NCBI RefSeq assembly: GCF_029946185.1 | Contig: NZ_JAQSEA010000153.1 | Location: 1-36,976 of the forward strand | Reading direction: 5' to 3' | Length of the DNA stretch: 36,976 bases | From: Prosthecobacter sp. | GTDB taxonomy: Bacteria; Verrucomicrobiota; Verrucomicrobiia; Verrucomicrobiales; Verrucomicrobiaceae | Shown: positions 15,930-23,672 of the stretch, piece by piece | Layout of the letters: every line of letters starts with the position of its first letter | Position numbering within the stretch: position 1 is the first letter of the stretch | Made by a program: the position numbers and the translations under genes | Notes under the pieces: model-generated | Told to the model about the DNA's origin: nothing | Seen by the model: only the letters and a program-made list of their open reading frames with translations | The model's database searches: none

Positions 15930-17354
15930 CTATTTCACCTCCGCAGCCATCTCCAGCAGCGCATCCATCATTTTCACCGAAGCCTGCGGCTCCAGATTGT
16001 TCGTGCCGGGCCAGGTCTCATAGCCGCCGAGTTCAAAGTGGCGAGGGGTGGGCATGTAGCCGTAGTAGCCGTGAGCGAGCTCGATCATGAAGGACTTGGC
16101 AAAGGGGCTGCGCTTGCGGAACTCGACGCCGGTTTCGGCAAAGGTCTCGGTCGGGGTGGTGCCGATGCAGATGTCGCCGATACGGAGGATCTGCACCGCC
16201 GCCTTGGTTTCAGGACTGGCCTTTGCCAGGCGCTGCACGCGACCGGCATAGGAGAGCGGCAGATCGGCCTTGCCCTGGATGCGGGGCGTTTTCGCCTCGG
16301 TCTCTTTGGCCCATGCGATGAGTGCGGGATCGATCTTGCGCCAGGCAATGGAAAGTTCACGGTAACGGGCGGCGAGAGGGGCGCTGTTTTGCCAGGTCAC
16401 ATTCGCCAGAGAGGCGTTCACTTTTGAAGCCACGTCTTCTGCCACATAGCGCATCTGCTCATAGGGCTTCTTGCGCGGCTGCGGGTTGCGGAAGTTGATG
16501 TTGTTCGCGTCACCACTGGTGCCGTTTGCCATCAGCGCGACAAAGGGTGGACCATCGCTGCCACCGGTCTGCAGGCGATTCAATGCTTCGCAGTACATGC
16601 CGTAGTAATCCGCCGAAATGTCCGCGCCATTCACGCCGCCGACGTAATGCAGTGAGTAGGCGGAATAAACCGAGATCAGTCGGCCACCAGGCTCGCGCAG
16701 CGCAATGAATGAGATGGTGGGATCAGGCTCGCTCGCAGGCTTGATGAGGGCGGGGTTCCCGGCGCCGGGGTTCATCTTCACCTTGTCTATTTTGCCGAAG
16801 GGATTGAGCGGCATCTTGTCCTCTTGGAGAAACCAGCGGCGGATGTGTACGTGCTCCGGTACATCCACCGTACCGAAGGCGATCTCAGCAGGGCGCAGGA
16901 GATGGATCGCGCGCCTCACACCGTCCGCGATGCGACGAGCGACGAATTTTTGATAGTCCGTCAGCTCCTGATCCGAGAAGTAACCACGAACCGGGCCGCC
17001 CAGTGTATTCACCGCAGAGTGTGTGTGCGTACCGGAGATCACTACATTCGCCGCCGGGATGCCGGTTTCTTGCTCGATCAACGCCCGCGCTGTCGTGGAA
17101 ACACTGCGATGCAGTCCGAGCAAATCGCACACCACGAGCGCCAGCTTCGTCTTGCCGTCATCGAGCACGAGACAGCGCGCGTGCAGCTCATCGTGAATGT
17201 TGGTGCAGGGATAGGGCAGGAAGCCACCCACGACCTCGCCACCGAGTTCCGGCGTGATGTTGCTGGTCGCCGCTCCGGCCATGAGAGGGGCCTTGGGAGT
17301 GTCTGCGGCGTGAAGAGAGACTGACGCGAAGAGAGCGAGAAAGAAATAGCGCAT
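15930..17354 (-). CDS. Neutral/alkaline ceramidase-like exported protein, copy 3
   Basis: A 474-residue protein with a Sec signal (MRYFFLALFASVSLHA) and the ceramidase-like domain. Marks are AGAATSNITPELGG, VVCDLLGLHRSV, HTHSA (110-114), SLHYVGG (234-240) with the second metal His, and GDANNI (281-286), where the catalytic Ser motif of ceramidases would lie and is lost. TETFAETG and GYYGYMPT give the later Glu and Tyr. It differs from copy 2 along its whole length apart from these motifs, so the pair is an old duplication. It is 32 bases after the kelch-like gene and 46 before copy 2, consistent with co-transcription. The substrate is unknown. Confidence 0.83.
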   Translation of the reverse strand: MRYFFLALFASVSLHAADTPKAPLMAGAATSNITPELGGEVVGGFLPYPCTNIHDELHARCLVLDDGKTKLALVVCDLLGLHRSVSTTARALIEQETGIPAANVVISGTHTHSAVNTLGGPVRGYFSDQELTDYQKFVARRIADGVRRAIHLLRPAEIAFGTVDVPEHVHIRRWFLQEDKMPLNPFGKIDKVKMNPGAGNPALIKPASEPDPTISFIALREPGGRLISVYSAYSLHYVGGVNGADISADYYGMYCEALNRLQTGGSDGPPFVALMANGTSGDANNINFRNPQPRKKPYEQMRYVAEDVASKVNASLANVTWQNSAPLAARYRELSIAWRKIDPALIAWAKETEAKTPRIQGKADLPLSYAGRVQRLAKASPETKAAVQILRIGDICIGTTPTETFAETGVEFRKRSPFAKSFMIELAHGYYGYMPTPRHFELGGYETWPGTNNLEPQASVKMMDALLEMAAEVK

Positions 17355-17386
17355 GGAACCAATACAGCGGTCCCCCCTGCATTATG

Positions 17387-18373
17387 TCACGGCTTCCAGT
17401 CCACAGGCAAACTTAGCGACCATACTTCATTCGACAGCGGACGCGCATGCCCGCCGAGAACCCAAAGCTTGTCTTGAAACACCAGAGCCGAATGCTCATG
17501 CCGTGACTTCCAGCAGGTCTTCGTCTCCAAGCGCTGCCAGTTCTTTCCATCCGCGCTGTGCCAGACGTCACCAAAGTTATCCTGCTCTTTCGACCAGCCG
17601 CCCAGCACCCACATGCGCCCACGATAAATGGCGGCACTGAACCACAGCCGCGCCGCCCACGGCGCCGACTCCGTTTCGCAGGTCCAGTTCACTCCATCGC
17701 CTGATGACCACACATCGTTCTTCGCCTGATAGTTCGGCACGTAGTTGCCTCCGCCAAGCACATACATTTTGCCGTTCAGCACCACCGCCTGATGATAAGC
17801 ACGCGGCGACCATGCGGCCTTCGCCGTCTCCAGCTTCCATTCTTTGCCGTCCGCAGACGACCACACATCGTTCTTCAGGCTCGCATCATTGCCAAAGTAG
17901 TAGTCCTCAATGCCGCCAAGCACCCACAGCCGTCCGCGATGCTCCACCAGGCCCGCTGCAAGTCGTGGTGACCATTGCGCGGCGGCGGTGATCTGATCCC
18001 ACGTCGCGCCATCAGCGGATGACCACACTTGATGACTCGGGGAATGGCCCGGCAAGCGGCCCTTGTGCCAGCCACCCATGATCCACATCTTGTCCTGAAA
18101 CGTGATGCTCATCGCGAGATCGCTGTGCAGCCATGGAGCGTTTTTGGCGATCAGTTTCCACCCTTTGCCGTCGCTGGATGACCACACGTCACGCGGTGGA
18201 TCTTCGAACGACTGAAACCAGCCACCACCGATCCAAAGCTGATCCTTGAACACCCACTCCGCCTGCGAATCCCGTGCCTGCCACCCTGCCCGGGCTTCAA
18301 GCACCCAGTCGATCTCCGCAGCGCTGCTGCTCAGACTGATGAGCACCAGCAGGAGAAGAAAGAAATGTTTCAT
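17387..18373 (-). CDS. Exported kelch-like six-repeat beta-propeller protein
   Basis: A 328-residue Sec-exported protein (MKHFFLLLLVLISLSSSAA) made of six near-identical repeats. Each repeat ends in a DVWSS-DG--W signature, at residues 62, 116, 169, 220, 269 and 317, about 50 residues apart. Each is preceded by a W-x-R stretch and a V--DKLWVLGG strand, as in kelch propeller blades. No enzymatic residues stand out, so it is probably a binding or scaffold protein in the periplasm or on the surface. The last repeat is degenerate (EVWSLSLPVDW). It is followed by ceramidase-like copy 3 after 32 bases and preceded by an 85-base gap after the sialidase-like gene at 18459. Confidence 0.8.
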   Translation of the reverse strand: MKHFFLLLLVLISLSSSAAEIDWVLEARAGWQARDSQAEWVFKDQLWIGGGWFQSFEDPPRDVWSSSDGKGWKLIAKNAPWLHSDLAMSITFQDKMWIMGGWHKGRLPGHSPSHQVWSSADGATWDQITAAAQWSPRLAAGLVEHRGRLWVLGGIEDYYFGNDASLKNDVWSSADGKEWKLETAKAAWSPRAYHQAVVLNGKMYVLGGGNYVPNYQAKNDVWSSGDGVNWTCETESAPWAARLWFSAAIYRGRMWVLGGWSKEQDNFGDVWHSADGKNWQRLETKTCWKSRHEHSALVFQDKLWVLGGHARPLSNEVWSLSLPVDWKP

Positions 18374-18384
18374 AAATTAGCTCA

Positions 18385-18462
18385 TCAACTGCGTTTCGAT
18401 GTCCAGTCCGACACGCTGACTGGGACGAAACCCTGATTCAAATCGACGAGCGGTTCAGTCAT
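18385..18462 (-). other. 25-codon open frame overlapping the upstream sialidase-like stop
   Basis: An ATG overlaps the upstream stop by four bases (ATGA) and opens a 25-codon frame (starts MTEPLVDLNQG, ends DWTSKRS) that fills most of the 85-base gap before the kelch-like gene. It has no signal peptide and no motif. It may be a truncated gene remnant, a leader peptide, or chance. Confidence 0.2.
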
Positions 18463-19643
18463 GGTGCTGCGGTGTTGGGTTTCGACCATAAGATGCGGGC
18501 GACAAACGTCGCGCCTTCGGCTCCACGTTTCGCGGAGTCCTTCATGAACATGCCCTCGGACACCGTCACCCATGATTCGTTCTCGTTGATGCGGCAGGCA
18601 CCAAAATTTCCCATCTCCGCGCCGCGCTCAGGAACGATCACCTTTTCACTGCTGCGGACGATTTGGAGTTTTTCCGTGTCCACCCGGGCCATGAACAACG
18701 GGGCGCGATGGCGGACGATGTGATCGTTGTTCGCGCCACGCCGGGTATAGACGAGAAACAGGCCGTCGCTGTGAGCCAGCCAGTGCTGCTGGGTGTTGTA
18801 GCTGCCGAGTTCGGTGCCGTCATCGAATGTCCAAGGGGTCGGCTCGGCAAACTGAAGACCGTCATCGCTCACACTGACGTAGCCGCGCTCGTCGTTGCGC
18901 AGGGTGAGGTAGTAGCGGCCAGCAAAGGCGATCAATGATGGCTCGTAGAGGCCGCGTGCCACATGGAGGCGCACGATATTGCCGTGTTTTACGAACGTGA
19001 GTTTGGTCCCGTCGAACTGACATTCGGCGACCGTTGTACTGAAGCGATCTTTCACGCTGTTGCCGATGTAGAGCGGAACCAGCAGAGAGCCGTCGGCTTT
19101 GATGAGCCATTGAGCGCAGGCATTGCGGGCGAAGTTGAATTGATCATCCGCTGGCAGCTCCAGCACCTGCCACGGTGTCCACTTCGTGGTCTTCGGGTCG
19201 TAAACGGCATAGACCGTTTGATGGGCGCGCTTCACGTCGTCGAGTTGTTTGCCTTTGGGGCTGTAACGGACGCGGGCACCGATGGCGAGCAGCTTGCCGG
19301 TCTTTGCGTGCCATCCAGGCGTCACATCGGCCACACTGATCGTCACGCCATCGGGCTGTGGCTGCCAGTCGATCTCTGGCGGCAGAGTGGGGCCGCTCCA
19401 CGCGCCGTCCACGCCCTCGCGACGCATGAAATACAGACCGGAGTAGTAATCGGAAACTTTGAGGTGCTTTTGGATAGTCATCACCACGCCGCCGGGCACC
19501 GCCGCCGCACGCGGGTGAAACCAGAGGAACTTCCCATCATCATGCTTCATCACCGTTTCGAGTTTGACGTTGAAGTCGGGCGGCTCGGCGGAGAGCAGCA
19601 TTTGCACTGCGACCAGCCCTAAAACAAAGAGGCAGGCTTTCAT
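18459..19643 (-). CDS. Exported sialidase-like/BNR-type propeller protein 1
   Basis: A 394-residue protein with a Sec signal (MKACLFVLGLVAVQMLLSA). The rest looks like a five- or six-bladed propeller of the sialidase (exo-alpha-sialidase/BNR) type: FHPRAAAVPGG near the N-terminus, YEPSLIAFAGRYYLTLRNDERGY, VSVSDDGLQF (a degenerate Asp box) and LGSYNTQQHWL. The classical FRIP motif and Arg triad are not evident, so sialidase activity is doubtful; GH33- or GH43-type relatives are possible. The frame extends to 19868, but that part is low-quality sequence over the Gfo/Idh/MocA gene. The ATG at 19643 lies only four bases after that gene's stop, marking tight operon coupling. Confidence 0.75.
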   Translation of the reverse strand: MKACLFVLGLVAVQMLLSAEPPDFNVKLETVMKHDDGKFLWFHPRAAAVPGGVVMTIQKHLKVSDYYSGLYFMRREGVDGAWSGPTLPPEIDWQPQPDGVTISVADVTPGWHAKTGKLLAIGARVRYSPKGKQLDDVKRAHQTVYAVYDPKTTKWTPWQVLELPADDQFNFARNACAQWLIKADGSLLVPLYIGNSVKDRFSTTVAECQFDGTKLTFVKHGNIVRLHVARGLYEPSLIAFAGRYYLTLRNDERGYVSVSDDGLQFAEPTPWTFDDGTELGSYNTQQHWLAHSDGLFLVYTRRGANNDHIVRHRAPLFMARVDTEKLQIVRSSEKVIVPERGAEMGNFGACRINENESWVTVSEGMFMKDSAKRGAEGATFVARILWSKPNTAAP

Positions 19644-19647
19644 GAGG

Positions 19648-21081
19648 TTAGATTTCGGATTCCTTCGGCAGCAGGAAGGGCGCACGATACTCACGACCGA
19701 GCAGCGCATTGGCTTGGGCATTTTCGAGGAAGGACTCTTTGCCGCCATCGACACGGAGATGCTGGCCGAGCGTGAGCTTCGTTTTGTCCAGATCGACACC
19801 AGCATCGTTGAGGTAGTGACGGGTGCGCTCCAGCGTGTCTTGCACGTCATCGTGGACTTTGATGTCACCGAGATGCTTCGCGATGTCGTTGACCGAGGTC
19901 TGCGTCCCGAGCCGATACGAGATGTTGGCGATATGGCAGAGCGAGCTGCTTTGATGACCTTCCTCGATCTCCGCTTTCAGATCCTCCTGCCTGCGGCTGC
20001 GCACGGCGTTGAGGAAGTTGGCGAAATGATTCTCGGACTTGCCTTCAAAGGGGCGGATGAGATTGCCTTTTGGATCGTAGAGATTCGTGTCGGCAATGAT
20101 GCCTTCGCTGCCGTAGAAGAACCACATGGACTTGATCGTGGGATGAAACGGCGCTGATTTAAGACCCCGCGTTTCGGAGATGATGGTCTTGTCGCCGAAA
20201 TCGAAGATGCCCACCTGAGAGTTCGGCGTCTCCGCAACATCGGTGTAACCGAGACGACCGCCGTAACTCAAGACACTGCGGCCGAGGCCAGTCACACCGA
20301 GGCCCCAGCGGCAGATGTCGAGCGAGTGGACGTTATTGTTGCCGATCTCGCCGCTGCCGGTGTTCCAGAACCAATGCCAGTCGTAGTGAAACTTGGGCCG
20401 CGTGAGCTTTGGCATCTCCGCAGGTCCGGCCCAGAGGTCGTAATCGCAGCGCGGCGGCATCGCGCAGTCGGCGGGGCCACCGATGGAGCCGCGCCCGCCG
20501 TAGATGATGCTCTTGGCGAGCTTCACCTCGCCGAGCTTGCCTTCGCTCATGTATTTCACGGCTTCGGACAGAGCTCCACGCGAGCGATTCTGCGTGCCGC
20601 CCTGGCAGATGCGACCCAGCTTCCGCGCGGCCTGCACCATGCGCCGCCCTTCGATGACGTTGTGACTCACCGGCTTCTCCACATACACATCCTTGCCAGC
20701 CTGCATCGCCCAGATCGCCGACAGGGAGTGCCAGTGATTCGGCGAGGCGATGAACACGACATCCACCGATTTGTCTTCCAGCACCTTGCGCAAATCCTGC
20801 ACTTTTTTCGGCATCGGCCGCTTCAGTTCGACGAGCAGAGCGCCCAATTCATCCGTACGATCAAGGTCCGGGTCACAAACATACGCGACATCGCAGCCGG
20901 AAATCTTCGCCAGTTCCTTGGCATGCGCCTTGCCCCGTATGCCGCAGCCGATGATCGCAGCGGTTATTTTATCATTCGCGCTGACCGGTTTGGAGTCGGC
21001 GGAAAACAACGGCACAGGCAGGCTGACGGCGGCAGCCATGAGGGAGTCTTCGAAGAAGCGACGGCGGGTGAGATTGCGCAT
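19648..21081 (-). CDS. Tat-exported Gfo/Idh/MocA family oxidoreductase 1
   Basis: A 477-residue protein with a twin-arginine signal (NLTRRRFFEDSLMAAAVSL), as needed to export a protein already holding its nucleotide cofactor. The Rossmann loop IIGCGIRGKAH is at 43-53, IASPNHWHS near 111-119, the EKPVSHN catalytic-Lys motif at 135-141, and GGTQNRSRG follows. The C-terminal half has WHWFWNTGSGEIGNNNVHSLD with His residues typical of sugar-oxidising members. Exported relatives oxidise or epimerise sugars, often making 3-keto-sugars. The window also holds a DUF1080 gene, whose domain can act on such products, although in another transcription unit. It is followed by sialidase-like protein 1 after four bases. 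Confidence 0.9.
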   Translation of the reverse strand: MRNLTRRRFFEDSLMAAAVSLPVPLFSADSKPVSANDKITAAIIGCGIRGKAHAKELAKISGCDVAYVCDPDLDRTDELGALLVELKRPMPKKVQDLRKVLEDKSVDVVFIASPNHWHSLSAIWAMQAGKDVYVEKPVSHNVIEGRRMVQAARKLGRICQGGTQNRSRGALSEAVKYMSEGKLGEVKLAKSIIYGGRGSIGGPADCAMPPRCDYDLWAGPAEMPKLTRPKFHYDWHWFWNTGSGEIGNNNVHSLDICRWGLGVTGLGRSVLSYGGRLGYTDVAETPNSQVGIFDFGDKTIISETRGLKSAPFHPTIKSMWFFYGSEGIIADTNLYDPKGNLIRPFEGKSENHFANFLNAVRSRRQEDLKAEIEEGHQSSSLCHIANISYRLGTQTSVNDIAKHLGDIKVHDDVQDTLERTRHYLNDAGVDLDKTKLTLGQHLRVDGGKESFLENAQANALLGREYRAPFLLPKESEI

Positions 21082-21089
21082 GGTGCGTG

Positions 21090-21095
21090 ACTATA
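21090..21095 (-). promoter_or_regulatory. Possible -10 element before Gfo/Idh/MocA gene 1
   Basis: TATAGT on the minus strand, eight bases before the ATG at 21081, in a 57-base gap. A good -35 is not seen at the expected spacing. If real, it would start an almost leaderless internal transcript of the downstream half of the cluster. Confidence 0.25.
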
Positions 21096-21138
21096 CGCCC
21101 CGCCAATGTCGCTTCTGCCACTGAAATTCGCGCTGCGT

Positions 21139-22257
21139 TCACTTCACCCAGCGCATGCACGATGGCATCGGCATCTCAATGGGAGAGCCATTCGCGACGA
21201 TCTTACCGTTCGTGGCATCAATCCGAAACACGACCACATTGTTTCCCGGCATGTTCGCACAGAGAAGCCACTGGCCATCCGGGGTGATGAGCAGATTCTG
21301 CGGCCCTTTGCCGAGGCTGGGATCGATGGAGAGGAGCGTGAGGCTGCCGTCATCCCCAATGCGATAGGAGGCGATGCTGTCGTGACCGCGATTTGTGCCG
21401 TACAGAAATTTGCCGTCGGGGGTGATTTTCAAGTCGGCTGTGTAACTCTTGCCGCTGAAGCCGGTGGGCAGCGTGGAGATGGTTTGGCGCTCGGTGAGGG
21501 AGCCGGATGCGTCGGCGTAATCAAAGCAAGTCACGGTATTGGCCAGTTCGTTGATCACGTACACATGGCTGCCGTTGGGATGAAATGTGATGTGACGTGG
21601 GCCGGAGCCGGGCTGCATCTTGGCAAAGGGCTGGGCCTCATTCGGAGTGAGCTTTGCCGTGGCCGCATCGAGTTGATAAACCAGGATTTTGTCGATGCCC
21701 AGATCGGCAGAGAGAGCAAAGCGATTGTCCGGACTGACGACGATGCTGTGCGCGTTTGGCCCCTTCTGGCGCTGTGGATCCGCACCGGAACCACTGTGCT
21801 GCATGAAAGAGACAGCTTCTCCCAGCGAGCCGTCTGGTTTCACCGGCAGCGAGGCCACACTGCCAGATGCGTAGTTCGCCACCATCACGGTCTTGCCCGT
21901 GGCATCCACATCAACGTAACACGAAGCCGTTCCACGCGCAGACTGCTGATTGAGCCGCTTCAACTGACCGCTGCGACCCTCAAGCGCATATGCCGCCACC
22001 AACTCGTCCTCGGCACCGCCAAACTTCTCGGCATTGATCGCATACAGGAATCGTTGGTCAGGCGAAACCGCGAGGAAGAATGGATTTTGGATGTCCGTGG
22101 TGCGATGCAAAGGCTGCAGAACGCCGGACTGCGAGTCGAAGCGGAATGCATGAATGCCAGCTTTGTCACCTGAGGCGAAGGCGGAGATGAACACCAGGGG
22201 TTCCATGGCAGCCAAGGACACGGACAGTGAAGTGAGGAGGAGAAGTAGGGAACGCAT
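21139..22257 (-). CDS. Exported lactonase-family seven-bladed propeller protein
   Basis: A 372-residue protein with a Sec signal (MRSLLLLLTSLSVSLAA) and the lactonase/6-phosphogluconolactonase (PF10282) propeller. Repeated strands read FLAVSPDQRFLYAIN, SCYVDVDATGKTVMVANY, NAHSIVVSPDNRFALSADLG, PRHITFHPNGSHVYVINE, DLKITPDGKFLYGTNRGHDSI and NLLITPDGQWLLCAN. The GPNAHSI and GPRHITFHP pieces are characteristic of the family. It could open a sugar lactone made by an exported sugar dehydrogenase such as the neighbouring Gfo/Idh/MocA protein, which fits the order of genes but is inference. It lies 16 bases after the DUF1501 gene. The ATG at 22257 puts the signal at the N-terminus; an earlier start at 22281 would overlap that gene's stop. 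Confidence 0.86.
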   Translation of the reverse strand: MRSLLLLLTSLSVSLAAMEPLVFISAFASGDKAGIHAFRFDSQSGVLQPLHRTTDIQNPFFLAVSPDQRFLYAINAEKFGGAEDELVAAYALEGRSGQLKRLNQQSARGTASCYVDVDATGKTVMVANYASGSVASLPVKPDGSLGEAVSFMQHSGSGADPQRQKGPNAHSIVVSPDNRFALSADLGIDKILVYQLDAATAKLTPNEAQPFAKMQPGSGPRHITFHPNGSHVYVINELANTVTCFDYADASGSLTERQTISTLPTGFSGKSYTADLKITPDGKFLYGTNRGHDSIASYRIGDDGSLTLLSIDPSLGKGPQNLLITPDGQWLLCANMPGNNVVVFRIDATNGKIVANGSPIEMPMPSCMRWVK

Positions 22258-22273
22258 GATGGATTGATGAACG

Positions 22274-23659
22274 TCACGCAAGGATGTCCGTCACCACGTC
22301 ACCATAGACGTCGGTGAGGCGGAAGTCGCGACCGGCGTAGCGGTAGGTGAGCTGTTCGTGATCGAGGCCGAGCTGATGCAGGATGGTGGCGTGCAGATCG
22401 TGCACGTGAACCTTTTTTTCGACGGCATTCATACCAAGCTCATCTGACGCGCCATACGCCAGACCGCCCTTGATGCCGCCACCGGCGAGCAGGGTGCTGA
22501 AGGCGGTGTGGTGATGGTCGCGCCCGCGCTTCATCGGGTCGATCTTCTTGTTTTTGTCTTTGTTTTCCTGCGAGTAGGGCGTGCGCCCAAACTCGCCGGT
22601 CCAAACAACGAGCGTGTCATCGAGCAGGCCGCGCTGCTTCAAATCGCTGATGAGCGCGGCAGAGGCGCGGTCGCTGTCGGCGCAGAGTTCGGGGTGGCGC
22701 TTGTAGTGGTCGCTGTGCGTGTCCCAAGGCTGGTTGTTGTTGCTGGTGTAATAGACACTGATGTAGCGCACGCCGGACTCCGCCAGACGGCGCGCGAGAA
22801 GGCAGGAGCGGCCAAAGGGTGTATCGCCATACAGCTCGCGCATCTTGGGCGGCTCGCGACTGATGTCGAAGGCCTCGCTGGCGGCGCTTTGCATGCGGTA
22901 GGCGGTTTCCATCGACTTGATCTGTGATTCGAGCGCCGAGTCGTTGTCACGACGTGCGGCATGAAGCTGGTTGAAGCGCTGGATGAGATCGACCTGCCGA
23001 CGCTGCTGCGTGCTGCTGAGCAGAGGATTGCGCACATTGGCGATCAGCTTGTCCACGTTCATGTCGGATGTGATGACACCGGTGGCCTGAAATTCGGCAG
23101 GCAGGAAGGAATTGCTCCACAGCGCCGGGCCGACCACGATGTTTGGCGTGGGCCGCAGCACGACGAAACCGGGCAGATTTTCATTTTCGCTACCGAGGCC
23201 GTACAGCACCCAGGAACCGAGCGACGGACGGATGGGCTGGATGTTGCCGGTGTTCATCATGAGCAGCGCGGGCTCATGATTGGGCACGTCGGTGTGCATG
23301 GAGCGAATGACACAGCAGTCGTCGATGATGCTGCCAAGTCGAGGCAGGCTTTCGCTGACCTCGATGCCGCTCTGACCGCAGCGATTGAATTGCAACGGCG
23401 ACGACATGAAGCCGCTGGTGGCGGGTGCTTTGTAGAGCTTGCCAGAAGGCTGCTGGCCTTCGTATTTCTTCAGCGCAGGTTTCGGGTCAAAGGTGTCGAT
23501 GTGCGAGGGCGCACCATTCATGAACAGGAAGATCACCCGCTTCGCCTTCGGGGTGACCTGCTGCTTGACCGCAGCCTGAGCCTGTGATCCGAGCATGCCG
23601 GCCAGACCGATCGCGCCGAATCCAGCGGAGAGGCGCTGCAGGGCGTCGCGGCGGTTCAT
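22274..23659 (-). CDS. Tat-exported DUF1501 protein, GRDHH type, partner of the short PSD1
   Basis: A 461-residue DUF1501 protein. The N-terminus NRRDALQRLSAGFGAIGLAGML is a twin-arginine-like signal. Then come FMNGAPSHIDTFDPKP, VIRSMHTD, QPWDTHSDHY, GEFGRTPYSQ, KRGRDHHHTAFSTLLAGGG and the C-terminal HVHDLHATILHQLGLDHEQL. The last blocks are typical of DUF1501 members found beside PSD1 genes. The family has a sulfatase/alkaline-phosphatase-like fold; its substrate is not established. The ATG at 23659 is chosen because a longer frame (to 23719) would overlap the PSD1 gene and displace the signal. Only 13 bases separate it from the PSD1 stop, so the pair forms one expression module. Confidence 0.9.
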   Translation of the reverse strand: MNRRDALQRLSAGFGAIGLAGMLGSQAQAAVKQQVTPKAKRVIFLFMNGAPSHIDTFDPKPALKKYEGQQPSGKLYKAPATSGFMSSPLQFNRCGQSGIEVSESLPRLGSIIDDCCVIRSMHTDVPNHEPALLMMNTGNIQPIRPSLGSWVLYGLGSENENLPGFVVLRPTPNIVVGPALWSNSFLPAEFQATGVITSDMNVDKLIANVRNPLLSSTQQRRQVDLIQRFNQLHAARRDNDSALESQIKSMETAYRMQSAASEAFDISREPPKMRELYGDTPFGRSCLLARRLAESGVRYISVYYTSNNNQPWDTHSDHYKRHPELCADSDRASAALISDLKQRGLLDDTLVVWTGEFGRTPYSQENKDKNKKIDPMKRGRDHHHTAFSTLLAGGGIKGGLAYGASDELGMNAVEKKVHVHDLHATILHQLGLDHEQLTYRYAGRDFRLTDVYGDVVTDILA

Positions 23660-23672
23660 TGGTGAGGTTGAG

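Noticed and set aside
17387-18373. Galactose oxidase assignment for the kelch-like protein
   Set aside because: Only the propeller repeats are shared; the copper ligands and C-terminal domain of galactose oxidase are not seen.
19644-19868. N-terminal extension of sialidase-like protein 1 by 75 codons
   Set aside because: It overlaps the end of the Gfo/Idh/MocA gene, and a clear signal peptide begins at 19643.
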